From Phialocephala subalpina (lineage: Eukaryota; Ascomycota; Leotiomycetes; Helotiales; Mollisiaceae): DNA of 52,524 nt. Made by a program: the position numbers and the translations under genes. Where the stretch lies: contig FJOG01000078.1 in assembly GCA_900073065.1 (NCBI GenBank), positions 13,478-66,001 of the forward strand. Reading direction: 5' to 3'. The notes beneath the pieces were generated by a model that did not search any database, was not told the origin of the DNA, and saw nothing but the letters and a program-made list of their open reading frames with translations. This document shows, one piece after another, positions 46,429 through 52,524 of this stretch (the first letter of the stretch is position 1; each line of letters opens with the position of its first letter).

Positions 46429-47326
46429 AGATGGCTCTCTGACATCGAGTCCAGGATATGGAAGTGCACAATGTTCGGTATGGATAGAGAGCAAACGAGG
46501 CAAGTAGCAGATATATGTCGCATCTTGGGAGAAGAATGGAGAGATCTTGTTGCTGGACGGGAAGGGTTTTTGGTGGACAAGAAGAGAGCGGGTTTTTGCG
46601 GCAGAGAGTTGTTTGAGGGGAGATGGATTGTATGGTTCGTTTTCCCCTCCTCCCTTTTCTCTTCCATTTCTTTCCTTACTAAGGGAGAGGGGGGCTTTGG
46701 GGATTAGTTGAGATGAAGCTGATATCAATTAGGAACATGTCAATAACCTCACATACGTACGATATGCAGAGAGTGCGCGGATCAATCGGGCGTATAATTA
46801 TGCTTTGCATGTTGACCCTGATAATAAGGACAAGTGATGTGAGCTCTGGACACCGAAGGGGGATGGGTTGGTTTTGAGGTCTATGAGGACGGATTATAAA
46901 TTCGTATGTCTTCTTCTTTTGCACTCCCCCTTTTCTTCCACCTACCATTCATTAAGAGTAGAGATGCTGATGAGGTACAGCCAATGACGTGGCCAGGCTT
47001 GATATCCGTCTTCCACAAACTCGCGCACCGTCCCAAACCAAGCGACTCTCACTTTATATTGAACGTAGTGATCCTCCCTGAGCTACATCAACGTCCGGCT
47101 GCTCGACGTGTGGAAGATATTGTGGTGTATGATTATAGAGGCGGGAGGAAGGTGGAGATTAGACCCGTTCATGATGAAAGCTTTTAAGCAGACTTGGCAA
47201 GAGCAAGAGGATGCCAAACGCAGGGTCGAGAGCAGGATACGAGATATTGAGAAGCGGGTTGCGAGTATTGAGGCGGGGACTTGGAATAGGGTTGGTGCGG
47301 TGGAGGATTGGTGCGGTGGTACATAA
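46429..47326 (+). pseudogene. Thioesterase-like (hot-dog fold) gene relic
   Basis: Pieces of one protein in order: RWLSDIESRIWKCTMFGMDR (46429 on), EEWRDLVAGREGFLVDKKRA, GEMD before an intron at about 46635-46730, HVNNLTYVRYAESARINRAY (about 46735-46800), VDPDNKDK, LRSMRTDYKF, an intron at about 46903-46978, PMTWPGLISVFHKL, FILNVVILPELHQRPAARRV, then MKAFKQTWQEQEDAKRRVES to the end. The HVNNxxYxRYxESAR block and the order match a fungal 4HBT/thioesterase-like family. Lesions: a one-base loss near 46610, TGA at 46614-46616 and TGA at 46835-46837 (both at expected Trp), and a one-base gain near 47167. The 5' exon was not found. Clearly non-functional. Confidence 0.7.
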
Positions 47327-47826
47327 AGTCTGGAAAGAAGGTGTAGATGTGGGTGCATGGGAGGCGTTTTGGAGGTATGTTGGATGTCTTGAAGATTCTG
47401 GGGTCATGATCTTTGGATATATATTCCATTAAGAGAGACGACATGAAGCCAGCATGATATCTCAAGTATTTTCGTGCATTTAATTGTTAGTTTCGCTTAT
47501 TCCGATGTCCCAACTAGGGAACGTATTTTGGGGTATTTATAGGCTTCCATCTTCACGATTTTTGCAAAGATGGCGTTCGCAAGACAAATTGTTCCCCAGC
47601 GATGTTTACTAGTGTAGAAAGCTTAGTTCACAAGTCTTCTTTTGTCATGCGCAAGTTCTTCATTGCAAATCGACGATTCGACATACCTCTCAAAGGTATC
47701 AAGTATAATAATGTTCAATTGTTCTATACTCAATTGATACAGTTCCTCCAACACACAATCGGTCGAGGTGTAATGCGATACACAAATCCGTGTTCGATAA
47801 TAACCCGAAATCTGGTTTCTTCAAGT
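47327..47826. other. Convergent spacer
   Basis: This lies between the thioesterase-like relic (plus) and the DUF6594 gene (minus). No gene seen. Confidence 0.4.
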
Positions 47827-48875
47827 CTATTTTCCAATTTGCAAAAAGACCATTAGAACCGCGGAGTATCTATCCAAGTCAATGACTACCCCAGAAGTAA
47901 ATGAGGGGTGCAAGGGGATAACTTACGCGGCGGTGGCTCCCAAAGTCTCGAATGGCTTTGCAACAGTCGCATACGAAATTATACAGAGGAATAATATAAT
48001 GAATCCAGTGATCCAAGCCAAGCTAGCTATACTGCTACTAGTAAACTCCAAAATCCAAAGTGGTGTAATGAGCATGGCCAGGCCTACAAAAGCTATGATA
48101 ATAGAAATGAAACCGTCAACTCGTTCATCAGAAATGTATAGTTCATGCTTGGTATCGCGGTTGCTGTTCTCGATATCTTCCTCCCTCTTTACTCGCCAGG
48201 GTCGGAAAATGCGGAAGTGAAGCGATTTTTCGAACAGATTGCGCAGAGGTGATTTAGACTTCGGGACGACTGAGAAAAGGTCGCGGGTGTGTTTTATATA
48301 CGCTGCTTCTTCACTTTGAATGGCATTGAGATGATTTTGTTGCCAGTTGCTCAAGCTCGTTGCGTCCTTTGCTGGAACTGGGGGCCGATTCGCAAGCTGA
48401 GATTGATAAAACATGAACTCATCTATAGACATTCAGCTGATATGATCCCATTGTCCCTCGTCGACCATAGCTAGCTGCACTTACTATATTCCTTCAACTT
48501 ATGATAAATTCTACCATGTATCAATTTCGCTCTTGCGCTACCAGCATCGGCTCTAAAAGATCCGTTGTGAATATCCGGCGCGCTTTTCTCTGAGGAAGCC
48601 TGATCCAAAGCTGCGAGCTCGTGCTCGAGGATTGCTATCTCATCTTGGAGTGCAAGAGATACCCTCGCATTTAACACCGAGAAACGTCGGAAAACAAGAA
48701 AATCATCGTCTGAGGAAATGAACCTCGAATAGTGCTGATATCCAGTATATTTCCACTCCTTGACCTCGATATCTTCTGGCGTTAGGATCGAGGATGATCT
48801 GTTCAAGTCGCTATTTGGTATCAAAACACCCGTTGTGAACGATCTTGCCGTTACTTTTCGCTGTTCTGTGGCCAT
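47827..48875 (-). CDS. DUF6594-family membrane protein
   Basis: Fungal family of unknown function. Exons 48485-48875, 47927-48422 and 47827-47869 with introns of 62 and 57 bp (GTAAGT..TATAG and GTAAGT..GATAG) give 309 residues. N-terminal soluble half: FLVFRRFSVLNARVSLALQD at about residues 58-77, a coiled-coil EIAILEHELAALDQ, DIHNGSFR, then the first splice creates KLKEYNEF and the family motif QSQLANRPPVPAKD follows. The C-terminal half has three hydrophobic segments: ISIIIAFVGLAMLITPLWIL, IASLAWITGFIILFLCIISY and a last one completed by the third exon (AAYSAVLMVFLQIGK). Without the third exon the protein would stop at the intron, so the splice is well supported. Diverges from the next gene across about 490 bp. 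Confidence 0.88.
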
Positions 48876-49365
48876 ATATTTATCGTCGTCTGGTTGAGAT
48901 TACTATCAGTCTATCACCAAATTGGAAGGTCGGATATTTCAAAGAGCGCACTCACCTTATTCTTGGTTCAGATTGACAGTTGCACTATTGTGTGCTGTAC
49001 ATATTTCTTTTCGTGGTATCTCGTGTTGGTTTTGGGGATGTGTGGAGGCTGTGCCGTGTTGTGCAGAGACTGCTATAGGCTGCTGTGCGTCGAGCTCGGT
49101 GAGGAGATCGGGAGGAGGCTGTGTCGACCAATCAGGCACCTCGCAGGGCATATCGAAACACAGCCTCTCCCGAATCTTTCTCAATGAACACTGTAATCCT
49201 TTTGAATGTCTCATTTTTTGTTTTGCGTACTCTCAAGCTTGTCGAAATATGTTGTATTCCATTCTCTAAGCCGGATCTCGGTGCGACGTTCCCTTCCAGC
49301 AATTTATCGAAATCCTCGCACAAAAGCTCTAGCGCACTGAAACCAATTGAGGAAACATTGCAGCC
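48876..49365. promoter_or_regulatory. Shared divergent promoter region
   Basis: A 490-bp stretch between two genes transcribed away from each other, so both promoters and 5' UTRs must lie here. No TATA or specific factor site is claimed. Confidence 0.5.
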
Positions 49366-51258
49366 ATGACATTCGAGGTTGCTACTGGCACTGACTCCGT
49401 GGACGGAAATCGGCGTCGAGAACCACCACGAACATCCCTTGCCGGGGAAGTGTTGAAAAAGAAACGGCAACTTGATAAGAGTGTAGTGCCTCCTCCAGCT
49501 CTACCCACCTCGTTCAGTCCAGATGTTTCTCAATTCGACATGCAGCCGGAAGAAGGGAGTCCCCGGGAGGATTTGGACGAACATCGCTACATTGTGAACA
49601 ACCTCCAATGCCAGCGACCTTCCAACATAGCGGACAATTCAAATCAATATGCGTCCACTTCTTCATCGTCACAGTCGACAGATAGACCGTGCGCTTCTAT
49701 ATCCCTTTCAGTGCCTCAATTGCTTGCGGCGCTCGAGACGGTGCTGAAAGTCCATCCGCCGCTGAAACAATACATCAGGTACAAGCTACCTCTCGAGCGG
49801 AAAGGCACCGGGCAAATTGAGGTTCCTATTACGCCAATCTTTTATAGAGATTCCTGCGAGATATGTTTAGATCACGGCGATTCCTGCATTGTTGAGCAAG
49901 GAACTTCTTCCTCCAAATGCGCGGCTTGCACCCAGTTTGGAGGGAGATGTATTTTTGCAAATTTGGAAGGCACAACACCTCGAAAAGCGGATATTCACCT
50001 CAATTGTGGCAGATGTGCAGCGGGGTTTGCGTGTCCTATCATTCGCCCTCTCTCACCTGTCAAATTGAGCTTTTCACCTTCCAAATTCTTGGATCAGAAG
50101 GATCGAAGAGAGCTCCTGACCCGGAGTGAGTTGAGTAACGTTTGGGAAATGCAAGCAAAGCTTGGGGAGGCAGAGGAGCAGAGACTTGGCTGTGTTGATA
50201 GCCTGCAACACCTTGGCAAAACATATATCAGCGAGATTCCTGCCTCTACTCAACTAACCTCTCTTGAAAGAAGGCGCTTGAAGTTGTTACAGATGAGGCG
50301 GGAGAGAGAGGAGAGGGAGGAACGGGAAAGACTGGAGAGGGAAGCACGAATGAAACAGTCGAGGGAGGAACGAATAATGAAGGAGCGCATGTGGGAGAGA
50401 ATACTAGAGAACCAAAGAATAGATCGGAGAGCGCAGTACGAACGAAAAAGACAGGGAAAAATGAGAAACATGACCGAAAGTCACTTAACCTCCAAGTCCT
50501 GGTGGTCCTACCTCAAAACCAGTTCAGCCACCTCAGACTACGATATCCCTCAAACTGAGCTGCTAGGCGAGTCATACCGCTCTAATGTGCATAGACGGAA
50601 CGAAACTTCGACCCCTGTGGTCGACTTTCATGAAGCACTATTCTCTCCTCCGCCCCATCAAGCGGCTAGCACGAACCTTGTTCTAGAAACCGACCTAGAG
50701 AGAATGAGACTAGAATCATCGAGACTAGCATCTCTCTTCCATCAACCTCATCGACCACTCTTCCAGGCTGACAGCTCTCCAAGGGACCCGACCTCTACCG
50801 GTATGGATTTTGAGGAATCCGACGACATCTCCCGCCCTTGGCGAAAATACCGTGAGGTTAAAGTACTGCCTGAAGGGCCAACAGAGCCCCTCTTCAAGCC
50901 GAAGACGAAAAAGCAGCTGGAACTCGAAGCAGGAAAGATGTATGCCGAGAAGATGTATATCCCAAAGCATATTACAGGAATCGCGATGGGAGGCAGAGAT
51001 GAAACACCTACCAGAGACACAGAGATAGATGCCAGAAAGCAACTGCGACGAGGTTATGGGGAAGCGCAAGGAGGAGAACTGATATTCCCTCGAATAGAAG
51101 CTCTTGGTCTCGAGGATGAGGGTGAAGACAAAGCAGCTGTGCCAGAATTGGAAGACGAGGAACTGTCCACCGAGGAGTTTTGGAAACGAAAATTCGAAGA
51201 GAATGTCAACGAAGACAATAGGAATTTCTGGGAGCTTGAACCACGAAGGCATCGCTAA
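49366..51258 (+). CDS. Unknown protein with a Zn2Cys6-like cysteine array and charged coiled coil
   Basis: Single exon, 630 residues, start at 49366 in context GCCATGA. I do not recognise the family. Residues 1-110 are low-complexity. At 164-195 the spacing C-x2-C-x6-C-x10-C-x2-C-x6-C (Cys 164, 167, 174, 185, 188, 195) equals the Zn2Cys6 binuclear cluster consensus, but the basic residues that make DNA contacts there are missing and the segment is acidic (CEICLDHGDSC). A third C-x2-C-x5-C follows at 214-223. Residues about 300-370 are almost only Arg, Glu, Lys, Met and Leu (RREREEREERERLEREARMK), a long charged helix. The C-terminal third is acidic and ends EFWKRKFEENVNEDNRNFWE. No membrane segment. 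It might be a nuclear or nucleic-acid-associated protein, which is only a guess. Confidence 0.8.
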   Translation: MTFEVATGTDSVDGNRRREPPRTSLAGEVLKKKRQLDKSVVPPPALPTSFSPDVSQFDMQPEEGSPREDLDEHRYIVNNLQCQRPSNIADNSNQYASTSSSSQSTDRPCASISLSVPQLLAALETVLKVHPPLKQYIRYKLPLERKGTGQIEVPITPIFYRDSCEICLDHGDSCIVEQGTSSSKCAACTQFGGRCIFANLEGTTPRKADIHLNCGRCAAGFACPIIRPLSPVKLSFSPSKFLDQKDRRELLTRSELSNVWEMQAKLGEAEEQRLGCVDSLQHLGKTYISEIPASTQLTSLERRRLKLLQMRREREEREERERLEREARMKQSREERIMKERMWERILENQRIDRRAQYERKRQGKMRNMTESHLTSKSWWSYLKTSSATSDYDIPQTELLGESYRSNVHRRNETSTPVVDFHEALFSPPPHQAASTNLVLETDLERMRLESSRLASLFHQPHRPLFQADSSPRDPTSTGMDFEESDDISRPWRKYREVKVLPEGPTEPLFKPKTKKQLELEAGKMYAEKMYIPKHITGIAMGGRDETPTRDTEIDARKQLRRGYGEAQGGELIFPRIEALGLEDEGEDKAAVPELEDEELSTEEFWKRKFEENVNEDNRNFWELEPRRHR

Positions 51259-52524
51259 TTGCATTAGACGTCAGAGGGATTCTTTAGAGATAGTACTTCC
51301 TCAGCCAATATTGTTTTAGAGTCACAAAGTAAAGCAGCATCTGACTTGCCGCTGCTAGGTTTCGACCTCGGCTTCAAACTTTTATTGCACATTGCAAGAA
51401 GAGAATGTCCCTAATTCTCGGATGGATTTTCTAAGCCTGTTGACTTCTTTGGAACGGAATAATCACTTGATGTCAAAGGCTCTCCACGGGACGCAACATG
51501 ACGCCAACATTGTATATCAAACAATTTTGTTCATTTGCTTGCATCCATTTTTCCGGTATCCTTAGCTGCAAGGAAACTTGCATGAAGTCTAATCTCCGCG
51601 CCGTCTTTATTTTTATCCCCTTCGCAGCTGAGCGGCGTCAACTACCCCTTTCTTTTGTCCGAGTCTACGGCATGATAATTCAGTAAAAAATATATTCTCG
51701 GAAGTTTCCTGCGTTATTGATCTCGGCTCACAGTGAGTTCCTTGTGTTTATGTATCCTGATTCATTTTGAAGTTCGCATTTTCAACCTCTCCAGTTTGGA
51801 TAAAGTGTTCATTGTACCGCTATGATGCTAATTCTCCGATCTTTTTAGCCGCATCCCCCAAAGGCTCGTGCAGTGCATGAATAGCGAATAATATTGCGTA
51901 GGTAGTTGTCGCAAATGATTTGATTTATGTGCTGCGAGAGGGCGATACAACGTCTCAAGATGGTATGAGTGCCTGAAAAAGTTTGGGTTGCAGGGTGTGG
52001 TTTGTGTGTGTTGGTGCCTTGTGGCCTGTTGCCATTCTAATCGATCCCAATTAAAAGCCTTGAGCGTGAGCGCGCGTCCTTCCTGCATCTGCCCCGCCTT
52101 GGAGATTTCTTACACCTTGCATCTCTATCTGTAAGTATCTTATATTTAGTCTGGACGTCTCATAAATGAAGGGCCACTCACAAAATTACCTCACGTTGAC
52201 ATCGCTAAGTCGAGTTTGGTAAATACGCCTACTCAGATGATTGGATACTGTAAGGTTGGGCTTTATGCATTGAAGGTTTTGTGGTCGGGCGTGAGGCTGA
52301 GATACTCAGTGAGCTACATCGGGCCTTCAGCTTGAGCTCGCACAGAGGTGCGCCCACTTCACATTGCAAACAACCCATGAAGAATTTTTAATATGATTGA
52401 GTGCAATCTTGGATCACGAGGGTGTTCCAGTGTTGGTCGCGCTGAAGTGGCGAGGGCTTTAAATACCCGTGTAACACTACCAGACGTATATGAGTGGGAG
52501 GGATCATCTCAACAAAACACATCT
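51259..52524. other. Right-edge intergenic region
   Basis: No supported gene. It should include the 3' UTR of the 630-residue protein gene. Short open frames lack motifs. Confidence 0.35.

Overview
The window looks like nuclear DNA of a filamentous ascomycete. The supported genes carry several short introns (46-84 bp) with GT..AG borders and CTAAC-like branch sites. The families present are typical of Pezizomycotina: HET-domain proteins, a WSC fragment, a DUF6594 protein, a 2EXR protein, an SKG6/Axl2-style surface protein and an ABCC transporter. A leotiomycete (Helotiales) is my best guess from protein flavour, but no marker in the window proves it.

Layout. (1) 1-6.9 kb is a poorly preserved accessory region. 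It has an AT-rich left edge, one credible small multi-exon gene on the minus strand, a partly broken acidic-protein gene on the plus strand, a broken WSC domain, and a frameshifted N-terminal domain resembling those of fungal NLR proteins. (2) 8.2-29.5 kb is a conserved housekeeping block: a HOS3-type histone deacetylase, queuine tRNA-ribosyltransferase catalytic subunit (QTRT1), a 2EXR protein, the mitochondrial ATPase AFG1, a CECR5-type HAD phosphatase, a mucin-like single-pass surface protein, and a polytopic membrane protein with a 21-bp in-frame tandem repeat. All of these read intact once introns are placed. (3) 30.4-47.3 kb is a gene graveyard. It holds a HET-domain gene with one nonsense codon, a full-length ABCC transporter with one nonsense codon, a broken membrane-anchored protein with two HxxHC motifs (UstYa-like), a dead Tc1/mariner transposon with recognisable 36-bp terminal inverted repeats and TA target duplication, a heavily mutated tyrosinase, an apparently intact second HET-domain gene, and a thioesterase-like relic. 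(4) 47.8-51.3 kb returns to intact genes: a DUF6594 membrane protein diverging from a 630-residue protein of unknown function that contains a Zn2Cys6-like cysteine pattern.

The most interesting part is the graveyard. An ABCC exporter, a UstYa-like protein and a tyrosinase lying close together are enzyme classes also found together in fungal ribosomal-peptide (dikaritin) clusters, so this may be a dead cluster of that kind. No precursor peptide was found and the link is an inference. Several disabling stops are TGA exactly where the family has tryptophan. The two HET genes and the NLR-like relic suggest a region of fast turnover linked to self/non-self recognition.

All exon borders were placed by eye from splice signals, reading frame and family resemblance. 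No alignment or expression data were available.
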